Below are positions 44,479-53,228 of a DNA stretch of 64,000 nucleotides, in pieces. This stretch comes from Luteolibacter algae. Its GTDB lineage: Bacteria > Verrucomicrobiota > Verrucomicrobiia > Verrucomicrobiales > Akkermansiaceae. The notes below the pieces were generated by a model. The model saw only the letters and a list, made by a program, of their open reading frames with translations. It did not search any database and had not been told where the DNA came from. The first letter of the stretch is position 1. Each line of letters begins with the position of its first letter. The DNA lies in assembly GCF_042683045.1 (NCBI RefSeq), contig NZ_JBHUIT010000026.1:5382-69381 (forward strand). Reading direction: 5' to 3'. Both the position numbers and the translations under genes were made by a program.

Positions 44479-45705
44479 ATGAGTAATCGCCTCGAAGGAA
44501 AAGTTCTCGTCGCCCAAGGCGGCGGCCCCACACCAGTTATTAACCAGAGTGTCGTTGGCGTAGCCCTTGAGGCTCGCAAATTCTCGCAGGTTACCTCCAT
44601 CTACGGAGCCGTTCACGGCGTCAGTGGTATCATCAACGAAAACTTCGTCGATCTCACCCGCGAGACCACCCACAATCTCGAGCAGGTAGCCGGCACCCCG
44701 TCCTCCGGACTTCTTTCCACCCGTGATAAGCCGGATGAGGAATACTGCGAGCGCATGTTCAAGGTCATGCAAGCCCATGATATTCGTTACTTCTTCTACG
44801 TCGGCGGAAACGATTCATCCGACACGGTCCGCATCGTCAACGAGCAGGCCAAGGCTGCGAACTACGAGCTCCGCGCAATCCATATTCCAAAAACGATCGA
44901 CAACGATCTTATGGAAAACGACCACTGCCCGGGCTTCGGCTCCGCTGCCCGTTTCGTCGCCCAGGCATTCATGGGTGTGAATCTCGATAACCGGGCCCTG
45001 CAAGGCGTCTACATCGGCTGCATCATGGGTCGTCACGCCGGCTTCCTTACCGCCGCATCCTCTCTGGCACAGAAATATTTTGATGACGGCCCGCACCTAA
45101 TCTACATGCCGGAGCGCCATTTCGATACCGAGCAACTGCTTGCCGATGTCGACCGCGTCTACTCAAAGCATGGTCTCTGCACCATCGCCGTTTCAGAAGG
45201 AATTTCCGACAAAGAAGGCACTCCGATGATCGTCAAGCTTCTCGGCAAGGAAGAGCGGGACTCTCATGGCAATGTCCAGCTTTCCGGCACGGGTGCCCTC
45301 GGTGACCTTCTTGCGGACACCATTCGTGACGGCCTCAAGATCAAGCGGGTGCGCTCCGATACCTTCGGTTACCTTCAACGTTCCTTCATGGGCATTCAGT
45401 CAGACCGCGATGCGCGTGAAGCACGTGAAGTGGGCGAAAAAGCAGTTCAGTTCGCAATGTGGGACAATGTTGATGGCTCCGTGGCCATCAAACGTCCGGT
45501 CCTTGATTACTCGGTGGACTACGAGCTTGTTGACATCGCCAAAGTCGCTGGCAAAACCCGCCACATGCCTGACAACTTCATCAACGAAGCTGGCAACGGT
45601 GTCACCCAGGATTTCCACAACTATTGCCGTCCTTTGCTTGGCTCCAATCTTCCGGAGCCACATCGTCTACGTGCGCCGGTCGTGCCGAAAATTCTTCACA
45701 AATAA
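44479..45705 (+). CDS. pfp: 6-phosphofructokinase, pyrophosphate-dependent type
   Basis: Phosphofructokinase of 408 residues. Motifs: GGGPTPVINQS phosphate loop, VGGNDSSDTVRI in place of the GGDGS of ATP enzymes, P-K138-TIDNDL with the lysine diagnostic of PPi use, and GRHAGFL. Using PPi instead of ATP makes the step reversible and saves ATP. GTG at 44461 is also in frame; the ATG at 44479 (MSNRLEGKVLVAQGG) was preferred. A strong terminator follows whose hairpin overlaps the 3' end of the convergent lipoprotein gene. Confidence 0.93.
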   Translation: MSNRLEGKVLVAQGGGPTPVINQSVVGVALEARKFSQVTSIYGAVHGVSGIINENFVDLTRETTHNLEQVAGTPSSGLLSTRDKPDEEYCERMFKVMQAHDIRYFFYVGGNDSSDTVRIVNEQAKAANYELRAIHIPKTIDNDLMENDHCPGFGSAARFVAQAFMGVNLDNRALQGVYIGCIMGRHAGFLTAASSLAQKYFDDGPHLIYMPERHFDTEQLLADVDRVYSKHGLCTIAVSEGISDKEGTPMIVKLLGKEERDSHGNVQLSGTGALGDLLADTIRDGLKIKRVRSDTFGYLQRSFMGIQSDRDAREAREVGEKAVQFAMWDNVDGSVAIKRPVLDYSVDYELVDIAKVAGKTRHMPDNFINEAGNGVTQDFHNYCRPLLGSNLPEPHRLRAPVVPKILHK

Positions 45706-45725
45706 TACTTCATCAGCTTCCCGCA

Positions 45726-45764
45726 AAGCCGTTGCTCCTACTCTGGAGCAGCGGCTTTTTTATT
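45726..45764 (+). terminator. Rho-independent terminator of the phosphofructokinase gene
   Basis: 11-bp stem GCCGTTGCTCC/GGAGCAGCGGC (one G-T pair), 6-base loop, then TTTTTTATT; 22 bases after the stop. The convergent lipoprotein gene's stop (45738) lies inside the stem. Confidence 0.85.
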
Positions 45765-46757
45765 ACTGGCGATCTGCCAATCAAGAAGCGTGGTCAGTTT
45801 CATTTTACCGCTGATGATTCCTCCCCCATTCTTCACTTCACCGAATTTCAGAGTGGTCACCGTGTGAAGATCTTTCCGCAGAACCACCGGATAGAGAAGC
45901 GAGAGCCAAACCTTGCTGCCGGATTCCAAAGATGTTTTGCCGTCTGCCTCCAAGGATTCCTGCGTAGCTGGCTCGATGAAATCAAGATTGCCGGTAATCT
46001 CAAAAATGCCGCATGGATGCCCGTGCACCCCTTCAATTCCCACTAGAGTCATCGTAGCGCTACCCTCCGTCCCACGGGGGAAGACCAAATCCAACAGGTC
46101 TACGGAAAGCTGGACCTTGCTTCCCATCTTGATCCGCTTCTGGCCGAACCACCGGGCTCTGCTCATCAGTCCATCCTCAGACAAACGGACATCCAGCTCT
46201 TTCTCATGGCGTTGATTCGCCATCGCTTTGGCAAAATCTGTTGTTTTCCTGGTCGTCCATGATCCACCGGTGTAGTTGAACGAAACCTGTGCACCTGCGT
46301 CCTTGCTCTTCGTGATTGCGGAAGCTCTCTCCTCCTCGCTCATTTTCTCATCAAGCGCTTTTTCGATCTGATCCACCTCAATGGTGCAATCGATGCTGCC
46401 GGAGCGCCTTTTGTAGAACCTGATTTTACGATTCGTCAGGCTGAGCCGATCCTTCACCCCTCCATAAGGGGACCTTCCAAAAACCTGGCATTCATCAAAA
46501 GCGATGACCTCTTCCGCGCGAATGTCCATCTCCTGGGGAAAGCTTATATCCCTGCGGAACAGATATCCTTCATCGGTTTTATCCACGAGCGCTTCCAGCT
46601 CCGGATCCATCTCGGGACCGCCTAATTCCATCAACCCGGATGCAGCCTTCCCCGCCAGCTTTGCCTGCACTTCATCGGTAAACATTTTGGCTTTCTCGCA
46701 GCCAGCAAGCAACGCGCAGAAGAGCGCACAGGTGGATAACAAATTCGCAGTTCTCAT
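45738..46757 (-). CDS. Hypothetical lipoprotein
   Basis: A 339-residue lipoprotein, signal peptide with lipobox L-L-A-G-C20, no known domain. Mature part has many short strands (KIRFYKRRSGSIDCTIEVD, QVSFNYTGGSWTTRKTTD, VQLSVDLLDLVFP) and a PRGTEGSATMTLVGIEG region, suggesting a beta-rich lipid- or ligand-binding fold. ATG 46757 was chosen because the 20 codons upstream would disrupt the signal peptide. Preceded on the same strand by a 56-residue membrane-protein gene. Confidence 0.72.
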   Translation of the reverse strand: MRTANLLSTCALFCALLAGCEKAKMFTDEVQAKLAGKAASGLMELGGPEMDPELEALVDKTDEGYLFRRDISFPQEMDIRAEEVIAFDECQVFGRSPYGGVKDRLSLTNRKIRFYKRRSGSIDCTIEVDQIEKALDEKMSEEERASAITKSKDAGAQVSFNYTGGSWTTRKTTDFAKAMANQRHEKELDVRLSEDGLMSRARWFGQKRIKMGSKVQLSVDLLDLVFPRGTEGSATMTLVGIEGVHGHPCGIFEITGNLDFIEPATQESLEADGKTSLESGSKVWLSLLYPVVLRKDLHTVTTLKFGEVKNGGGIISGKMKLTTLLDWQIASNKKAAAPE

Positions 46758-46794
46758 AGTCTTTCTCAAAGAATCCGTAGCAGCGCCCCAACTA

Positions 46795-46965
46795 TCAATA
46801 TGTCGAGCGCTTTTCATCTTCTGCCTTCTCGGAGGAAGCAGGTTTGGAAGATACCCAGCCCATATTCTTCGCGAAATCGATAAGGCTGTCGTAAACCATT
46901 ACCATTCCAGCAAGGACAATCAGGTGAAACAGGATGGATAAAAATTTCTTCCAGGATCTGGACAT
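46795..46965 (-). CDS. 56-residue single-pass membrane protein
   Basis: A short gene: basic start MSRSWKKF, hydrophobic helix LSILFHLIVLAGMVMVY, then a hydrophilic tail rich in Ser, Glu and Lys ending KAEDEKRSTY. Classic positive-inside N-terminus. It ends 37 bases before the lipoprotein gene start, same strand, so co-expression is likely. Function unknown. Confidence 0.6.
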   Translation of the reverse strand: MSRSWKKFLSILFHLIVLAGMVMVYDSLIDFAKNMGWVSSKPASSEKAEDEKRSTY

Positions 46966-47038
46966 AGCAAATCAACTTCGTTGTATACCAAGCATGATCA
47001 CCAACGCCTAAATTTAATAGCCTTTTCCCTATGCTAAT

Positions 47039-47072
47039 AAAAAAAGCCTCCACGGAATCAATCCGTGAAGGC
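47039..47072 (-). terminator. Rho-independent terminator of the FKBP gene
   Basis: Stem GCCTCCACGGA/TCCGTGAAGGC (one mismatch), 5-base loop, followed on the minus strand by seven T. It lies 38 bases after the FKBP stop. Confidence 0.82.
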
Positions 47073-47110
47073 CTGGAGATCATTCGGTATTCGATAACAC
47101 CGCAGCCAGT

Positions 47111-47944
47111 TTATTGACCTTGTGGCATTGGCATCGGGAAGCCACCACCTGCAGGAGCCGGAGGTGCGTCCTTGATTTCGACAAGTTCGATTTCAAAAAC
47201 CAGAGTGGTGTTTGGGGCGATTTCCGCACTGCGACGCTCCTCACCATAGGCGAGCTCACTAGGAATGAACAGCTTCCACTTCGCACCAACTGGCATCGTG
47301 GTCAGAGCTTCACGGAAACCTTCGACAACTTGCAGGGTCATCGGAACCGGAGAACCTTCCGGAGACGCATCAAACTCGGTGCCGTCAATCAACGTGCCCT
47401 TGTAATTGACCATGAATTGCTTTTCAGCAGTTTCGCCTTCTTTCGGTGCTTCGTATTTGGTTTCGCCTCCTTTTTCGAGCACTTCATACTGAAGACCGCT
47501 CTTGGTTGTGGTGACGCCTTCGCGCTTGCCGTTTTCCTCAAGAAATTTTTTGCCAGCCTCCAGGTTTGATGCCGCCAGTTCCTTTTCACGTGCCTGGAGC
47601 ATTTCGCCGAAAGCCGCCATGGCTTCTTGGAGACGCTCATCGGCAAGCTCCGGACGGTCGCCTTTGACAGCAGCAGTGAAGCCCTTCACGAAATTTTCCA
47701 TTTCAAGATCGTCTAGTCCTACGCCATAACGGCCGAATTCTTGGGCAAAACCACCACCGGTGCGATAACCGAGGGCGTAAGAGGAGTCATTTTTGGTTTC
47801 TTTTGGATCTGCCTTTGGTGCGGCTTCTGCCGCTTCAGCTGTCGGGGCTGCCTCTTTGGGAGCTTCCTGAGCTGTTGCAAATCCAGCTGCCGCAAGAGCG
47901 ATGATGCCCATGATAGCGGCACTATTGTTTAGGGAGTTTCTCAT
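47111..47944 (-). CDS. Exported FKBP-type peptidyl-prolyl isomerase
   Basis: A 277-residue periplasmic folding catalyst resembling FkpA. ATG 47944 gives a signal peptide (to about residue 25, GFATAQ), followed by an Ala/Glu/Pro-rich linker, an FkpA-type helical dimerisation domain (DSSYALGYRTGGGFAQEF...ELADERLQEAMAAFGEML) and an FKBP domain with MVNYKGTLIDGTEFD, GFREALTTMPVGAKWKLFIPSELAYGE and a C-terminal strand. Ends with a Pro/Gly tail. The frame extends 33 codons upstream without similarity. Confidence 0.92.
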   Translation of the reverse strand: MRNSLNNSAAIMGIIALAAAGFATAQEAPKEAAPTAEAAEAAPKADPKETKNDSSYALGYRTGGGFAQEFGRYGVGLDDLEMENFVKGFTAAVKGDRPELADERLQEAMAAFGEMLQAREKELAASNLEAGKKFLEENGKREGVTTTKSGLQYEVLEKGGETKYEAPKEGETAEKQFMVNYKGTLIDGTEFDASPEGSPVPMTLQVVEGFREALTTMPVGAKWKLFIPSELAYGEERRSAEIAPNTTLVFEIELVEIKDAPPAPAGGGFPMPMPQGQ

Positions 47945-48147
47945 AATTGTTAATATGTCCGCGCACACTAGGAGCCGTCTCCCAGCCTGTCCAGAACGGC
48001 TTTCAGACAAATTACGCAAAGAATCATCCTCTTCTTTCCACAAAGAAACACCCCGGGTGCTTTATACTTGGTCCGTTTTCCATTTTTCCCCGGCTATGCG
48101 GTCCCTGTTCTTGGAGTTTGGGAAATTACCCCTAAAGTCTTCCGCAG

Positions 48148-50670
48148 ATGCCTCTTCTTTCTCCCGAAAACCTTTCCGACCCTTCATCGTCCGATGAAAT
48201 TCTAGATGTCTTTCTAGGCTTTCTTGAAACCACGGGCACCACGCCCTACGATCATCAGGAAGAAGCGATTCTCGAACTTTTCGCGGGGAACAATGTCATT
48301 CTCAACACTCCCACCGGTTCCGGAAAATCCTTGGTCGCGCTCGCTCTGCAATTCCGCGCGATCTGCATGAAGCGGCGTAGCTACTACACCGTTCCGATCA
48401 AGGCTCTCGCCAATGAGAAATTCCTCTCTCTCTGCAACACCTTCGGACCGGAAAACGTCGGAATGATTACGGGAGATGCGACGGTCAATGCCACCGCTCC
48501 GGTGATCTGTTGCACGGCTGAAATTCTCGCAAACCTCGCCCTGCGCGAAGGTTCGGCTGCTCCCGCGGACGATATCATCATGGACGAGTTCCATTACTAC
48601 TCGGACCACGAGCGGGGAATTTCCTGGCAGATTCCCCTGCTGACACTTCCCAATGCGCGCTTCCTTCTGATGTCCGCAACAATCGGCGATACGGAATTTT
48701 TCCAGAAATGCATCACAGATCTCACCCAAGCGCCTACGGTTCTCGTGAAATCCGAGAATCGCCCCGTGCCACTTGAATTCGATTTTTCAACGATCGCTCT
48801 GGAGGAGAAAATTGAAGAACTTGTCACAGCCAACCGGGCTCCAATCTATCTCGTTCACTTCTCCCAGCTCGCCGCCGCGAAGACCGCCCAAGACCTCATG
48901 AGCCGGAACTTCTGCACCAAGGAAGAGAAAGAAAAAATCAACGAGCTGCTGCTCGACGCCGATTTCCGTAGTCCCTACGGAAAAGAAATCAAGAAACTAC
49001 TCCGTCACGGACTGGGACTTCATCATGCCGGACTCCTCCCGAAATACCGGACCCTCGTGGAAAAGCTTGCGCAAAAAGGCTTGCTGAAAGTGATTTGTGG
49101 CACGGATACGCTCGGGGTCGGTGTAAATGTCCCGATCCGCACCGTCGTCTTCACCCAGCTGTTCAAATACGGAGGCCAGTCCACGAAAACTCTCGCGGTC
49201 CGGGATTTCAAGCAGATTGCCGGACGGGCGGGACGTCGTGGGTTCGACGATGTCGGCTATGTGGTTGCACAGGCTCCCGAGCACGTCATTGCCAATATCA
49301 AAGCAGAGGCAAAGGCTGCAGCCAAAGGCGGAAAATCCAAGGCACAGAAGAAAAAGCCACCTGAGAAAGGTTTTGTTAACTGGGATGAAAACACCTTCCG
49401 CAAGCTTATTGATTCACCATCGGAAAAGCTCAGTTCCTCCTTCGTTATGCGGCACGGAATGCTGCTCAATGTCCTTTCCCGGAGCACGGAAGATGGCTGT
49501 GAAGCCCTACGGAAAATCATCCGGGACTCCCACGAAACCTCTTCGAAAAAAGCGGCATTACGCAAACGTGCCTTTGAGCTATTCCGCGGATTGGTCGAAG
49601 GCAATATCCTCAAAATCATCCCCAAAGCGGAACGCTCCGGCCCAGTAAAAATCGCGCTCAATATTGAGCTCCAGGACGATTTCTCGCTCAATCAAGCCCT
49701 AGGATTGTATCTGGTGGAAACCGTTCCCCGTCTCGATATCGAGGATCCCGCCTATCCGCTAAATGTGATTTCCCTGGCAGAGGCGATTGTCGAGGATCCC
49801 GCCCAGGTCCTTCGCAAACAGGTGGACAAAGCGAAGGATAAGCTCGTCTCGGAAATGAAAGCGGACGGCATCGAATACGACGCGCGAATGGATGCGCTTG
49901 ATCAGGTAGAGCACCCGAAGCCAGGCAAAGATTTCATCTACGATACCTACAATGAATTTGTCCTCAGCCATCCGTGGGCGAAAGAGGCTTCCGTCCGGCC
50001 AAAATCGATCGCCAGGGAAATGTTCGAGGATTACAGCTCTTTCGAGGACTATATCAAAACCTACGGTTTGGAACGGAGCGAGGCAGTGCTGCTGCGGCAT
50101 CTATCGGAGGTCTACAAAATACTCGCGCAAACCGTTCCTCCATCCCTGAAAACCGAAGAGCTGTTGGAAGCGGAGAGCTATTTCGAGGAAATGCTCCGTG
50201 CGACAGATTCCTCGCTTCTGGATGAATGGGAAAAGATGCGCAACCCGGAGTCCATCCCCGAGCAGAAACAAGATCGTCATGAGCAAAGAGCGGTCCCCTA
50301 CACCCGAAGAAAACAAGCATTCATCAAAGACACACGCGCCGCCGTGCTAAGTTTTGTAAAGTCGCTCTCCCAATACAATTACGAAGCGGCGCTCGCAGCC
50401 GTAGCGAGCGATCTTACCATCCCGCAGCTGGCCGGCATCATGGATGAGTATCACCAAACGCATGGATTTATCCGACTCGATCCCGAGGCGCGCAATATGA
50501 AGCACACGAAGATCGAGGAAATCCCTGGGAAGAAACTCTGGAGAATCGAGCAAACCCTCATTGATGAAGAAGGCTTGAATGATTTTTTAGTCATCCTTGA
50601 GCTGGATTTGGAAAAGTCCGATGAAACGTCCGCCCCGGTTTTACGATTGCAAGGATTCGAGGCAATTTAG
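48148..50670 (+). CDS. Ski2-like DEAD/DEAH-box helicase with DUF3516 region
   Basis: An 840-residue superfamily 2 helicase. Walker A LNTPTGSGKS, motif II DEFH (DE-F-H variant), motif III SAT, and motif VI QIAGRAGRRGFDDVG, which is the Ski2/Mtr4-like form. The C-terminal half (from about residue 400) matches the DUF3516 type of bacterial Ski2-like enzymes and includes a Lys-rich loop (KGGKSKAQKKKPPEK). Ski2 relatives in eukaryotes feed RNA to the exosome; the bacterial target is unknown. It stands alone, divergent from the FKBP gene. Confidence 0.88.
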   Translation: MPLLSPENLSDPSSSDEILDVFLGFLETTGTTPYDHQEEAILELFAGNNVILNTPTGSGKSLVALALQFRAICMKRRSYYTVPIKALANEKFLSLCNTFGPENVGMITGDATVNATAPVICCTAEILANLALREGSAAPADDIIMDEFHYYSDHERGISWQIPLLTLPNARFLLMSATIGDTEFFQKCITDLTQAPTVLVKSENRPVPLEFDFSTIALEEKIEELVTANRAPIYLVHFSQLAAAKTAQDLMSRNFCTKEEKEKINELLLDADFRSPYGKEIKKLLRHGLGLHHAGLLPKYRTLVEKLAQKGLLKVICGTDTLGVGVNVPIRTVVFTQLFKYGGQSTKTLAVRDFKQIAGRAGRRGFDDVGYVVAQAPEHVIANIKAEAKAAAKGGKSKAQKKKPPEKGFVNWDENTFRKLIDSPSEKLSSSFVMRHGMLLNVLSRSTEDGCEALRKIIRDSHETSSKKAALRKRAFELFRGLVEGNILKIIPKAERSGPVKIALNIELQDDFSLNQALGLYLVETVPRLDIEDPAYPLNVISLAEAIVEDPAQVLRKQVDKAKDKLVSEMKADGIEYDARMDALDQVEHPKPGKDFIYDTYNEFVLSHPWAKEASVRPKSIAREMFEDYSSFEDYIKTYGLERSEAVLLRHLSEVYKILAQTVPPSLKTEELLEAESYFEEMLRATDSSLLDEWEKMRNPESIPEQKQDRHEQRAVPYTRRKQAFIKDTRAAVLSFVKSLSQYNYEAALAAVASDLTIPQLAGIMDEYHQTHGFIRLDPEARNMKHTKIEEIPGKKLWRIEQTLIDEEGLNDFLVILELDLEKSDETSAPVLRLQGFEAI

Positions 50671-50802
50671 AACAAAGACTCCCCGGGTTTCCTGAATGGA
50701 AACCAATTCCAAATTTACTGTTTGAATCATCCCCGCTCTCCTGAGCTTCCCTCAAAGTGAAAGCTTTGACAGCCTGTCACCCTGCACATAGAATTTGCCC
50801 AA

Positions 50803-51219
50803 GTGGACTCAGGAAATCACAAATCCTTGGCCGAATCCGGCGAACAAGAGCTTTCCGAGTTACTTCAAGAAGCTGAGTTGAGAAAACAAAGAAAGCTCAA
50901 GGAAACAGGATCGAGGGTCGGCTGGGTGATCGGAATTCCAGTTATTTTGTTATTTCTGTGGGCGAGCATTTTTCTCCTCACTTACGAGAATCCCACGCTT
51001 CCGGAGATCGAGAGAGTAAAGGCCTCCCAGCCCGTCTCTACGGAGTTGACCAGTGAGCAAAAAGACATGGCTCAATATGATCTTTTCCGGGATGAAAAAG
51101 AACGCGTAATCAAGAATCCCGGGATTGATCCCGAAGCCGGCAAGATGATTAAGCAAGAGGACATCCGGTTCGCCGTAGAGCTTCTGAATTTTATGCGGCC
51201 ACCCACGGAATCAAAGTAG
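50803..51219 (+). CDS. Single-pass membrane protein, unknown
   Basis: A 138-residue protein with a charged cytoplasmic N-terminus (helical, ELSELLQEAELRKQRKLKE), one transmembrane helix (residues ~39-59, VGWVIGIPVILLFLWASIFLL) and a polar external tail of ~75 residues. No motif recognised. GTG start at 50803, the only start giving this arrangement. Convergent with the esterase gene. Confidence 0.6.
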   Translation: MDSGNHKSLAESGEQELSELLQEAELRKQRKLKETGSRVGWVIGIPVILLFLWASIFLLTYENPTLPEIERVKASQPVSTELTSEQKDMAQYDLFRDEKERVIKNPGIDPEAGKMIKQEDIRFAVELLNFMRPPTESK

Positions 51220-51232
51220 CCCGCCTCCCGCA

Positions 51233-52033
51233 TTAGCTGAAAACGGAGGCAAAAAATTCAAAGGATTTCGCAATATGCTCTTCCCAATAGGTCCATTCGT
51301 GACCTCCCGGGAATTCCTGATAGCTGAAATCAATTCCCTCGGCTTGAAGCTGGCGGGCGAGCCGTCTGTTCTGCTCGATCAAAAGATCCTCCGTCCCGCA
51401 GTCAAAACGAAATGGGCCAATCCTCTCCCTGTTTTCCAAAATTTGTTCCACGACATGCAGCTCCGGCCCGAAGGCATCCAGGGGTTCCTCGACAAAAAGT
51501 GGCATATCTTTTGTCGAAGTGATCGATGAATGACCGGAAAAGGCTCTGAAACGCTCCGGATACTTGGCGCCGATCCGCAGTGCGCCAAATCCACCCATCG
51601 AAAGCCCGCTGATGAAGTGGGGGGAGTGCGGGGAGTTTCCAGTTACCTCGCTCACCGCCTGTGGAACTTCTTTTGCGATCCATGCCTCGAAATCCCTGCC
51701 GGAATGCGCGGCGTATCCACTGCCATCGCCCCACAAACCATCGGATGGCATTGCCAGGATCATCGCAGGCAGCGAGCCGGAATCGATCATTGACTGGAGA
51801 GTCGTGTGAGCCTTCCCCGAAAGCGCCCATGCCCAGTGACTTCCATAAACCCCATGGAGCAAAATTACCACCGGCACATCAGCCCGGTCGTTTGCCTGCC
51901 GCGGAATATAGAGCGAAAGATCGCCGCGCCCTCCGAGAGACGGGCTCTTCACGGTAACCATCCTGAGGACTCCACCCTCACAGGGAATTTCGCCGGTTTC
52001 CGTAGTCCGGAAATATGATTTTCCAGAAGTCAT
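51233..52033 (-). CDS. Esterase, S-formylglutathione hydrolase-like
   Basis: Alpha/beta hydrolase of 266 residues in the esterase D family. Nucleophile elbow G-L-S145-M-G-G, oxyanion loop LLHGVYGSHWAW, acid in DCGTEDLL and His in GGHEWTYWEEH. It overlaps the alcohol dehydrogenase gene by 4 bases (ATGA), which suggests hydrolysis of the thioester or formate adduct made by that enzyme, i.e. formaldehyde oxidation. A general acyl esterase is the alternative. Confidence 0.86.
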   Translation of the reverse strand: MTSGKSYFRTTETGEIPCEGGVLRMVTVKSPSLGGRGDLSLYIPRQANDRADVPVVILLHGVYGSHWAWALSGKAHTTLQSMIDSGSLPAMILAMPSDGLWGDGSGYAAHSGRDFEAWIAKEVPQAVSEVTGNSPHSPHFISGLSMGGFGALRIGAKYPERFRAFSGHSSITSTKDMPLFVEEPLDAFGPELHVVEQILENRERIGPFRFDCGTEDLLIEQNRRLARQLQAEGIDFSYQEFPGGHEWTYWEEHIAKSFEFFASVFS

Positions 52034-53148
52034 GACTGCACATCGAAAAGAATTACCCCCTTCGCATTCCGCCCGGCCAACATATCATCCAGAGCTTGCT
52101 GCAAGCTTTCCAGCGGATAGGTGCGGGTAATCAACTCATCAAGCTTCAGCAAACCACGCTCATATAGCTCCAAAAGCTTCGGAAAATCCTGCTCGGGAAT
52201 AGATTTTCCGTATAGCGGATTAATGTAGATTTTATCCCATTCGAACAAGTTCATATCGAACTGGATGACCTGCTCAATGCCGGAGACCTGCACCGCCATT
52301 CCAGCATTTCGGACCATAGCCAAGGGAGCCGCGCCCAGCGCAGGGATCCCCGTGCACTCGAATGCAAAATCCGCCCCACGCCCGCCGCAGAGCTGCTTCA
52401 CATCCTCCGCCGCTTTCAAAAGACCGATGTCTTCCCGCGATGCCAAAATGGTATGTGTCGCGCCGAACTCACGGGCCATTTCCAACCGCTGCTCGTTCAC
52501 ATCCACCGCTATAATCTTCGCAGCTCCAGAAATCCGCGCCGCCTGGATCGAGTTGAGCCCGACACCTCCCGTTCCGAGCACAACAGCACTACTGCCCGCC
52601 GGAAGCCTGGCAGCGTTTACCACAGATCCGTAGCCAGTCATCACACCGCAACCAAGAATACAGGCAGATGCAAAGGGGATCTCCACAGTCATCGGGATTA
52701 CCGCCTCTTTCCTAACCACAGTATGGCTGCTGAGTGTTCCGATATTAAACGAACGCCCGATAGGCTCCCCGCGCCAGGTCGTGGCTCCAGGGCGGGCCGC
52801 TCCGTCATCAGGATTTCTCCCAGTCACCTGGGAATTCGTCTCGCAAATATTCTGGTTGCCACTCTGGCACTGATAGCAGGTTTTGCACGGGATCGCCCAG
52901 TTTAGCAGAACTCTGTCGCCGACTTTCACATGGTCCACCCCATCACCGATCGCCTCGACGATCCCGGCACCTTCATGACCCAATACGAAATTTCCGCCCC
53001 AGTTCAGCGAATCATAATCCGTGTGGCAAACACCCGACGCCCTGATCGTCACCAGAACCTCGTCACGCTGCGGAGGATGAACTTCGATATCCTCAATGGT
53101 GAAGGATCCTTTTCCGTCGGCGACTGCTGCTCTAGATTGAATAGACAT
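52030..53148 (-). CDS. Zinc-dependent alcohol dehydrogenase, class III-like
   Basis: MDR dehydrogenase of 372 residues. Catalytic zinc ligands Cys (SGVCHTD), His-Glu (GHEGAG) and Cys (GCGVMTGYG); structural zinc site C-x2-C-x2-C-x7-C in CKTCYQCQSGNQNIC; Rossmann GTGGVGLNSIQ and VDVNEQR for NAD. Gene order with an esterase points to thiol-dependent formaldehyde dehydrogenase activity, possibly using glutathione or another low-molecular-weight thiol. Ordinary alcohol oxidation remains possible. Confidence 0.9.
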   Translation of the reverse strand: MSIQSRAAVADGKGSFTIEDIEVHPPQRDEVLVTIRASGVCHTDYDSLNWGGNFVLGHEGAGIVEAIGDGVDHVKVGDRVLLNWAIPCKTCYQCQSGNQNICETNSQVTGRNPDDGAARPGATTWRGEPIGRSFNIGTLSSHTVVRKEAVIPMTVEIPFASACILGCGVMTGYGSVVNAARLPAGSSAVVLGTGGVGLNSIQAARISGAAKIIAVDVNEQRLEMAREFGATHTILASREDIGLLKAAEDVKQLCGGRGADFAFECTGIPALGAAPLAMVRNAGMAVQVSGIEQVIQFDMNLFEWDKIYINPLYGKSIPEQDFPKLLELYERGLLKLDELITRTYPLESLQQALDDMLAGRNAKGVILFDVQS

Positions 53149-53228
53149 AGTGAAACTCCTCGAAGTGATACAAACCTCTCAGAGAATCACCAGAAATACC
53201 TACAAAAAAGCGTATAAAATACCACATA

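Noticed and set aside
46814..47083. 89-codon leftward frame overlapping the 56-residue membrane protein
   Set aside because: The other frame gives a clear topogenic small protein; this one has Cys/Pro/Trp-rich shadow composition.
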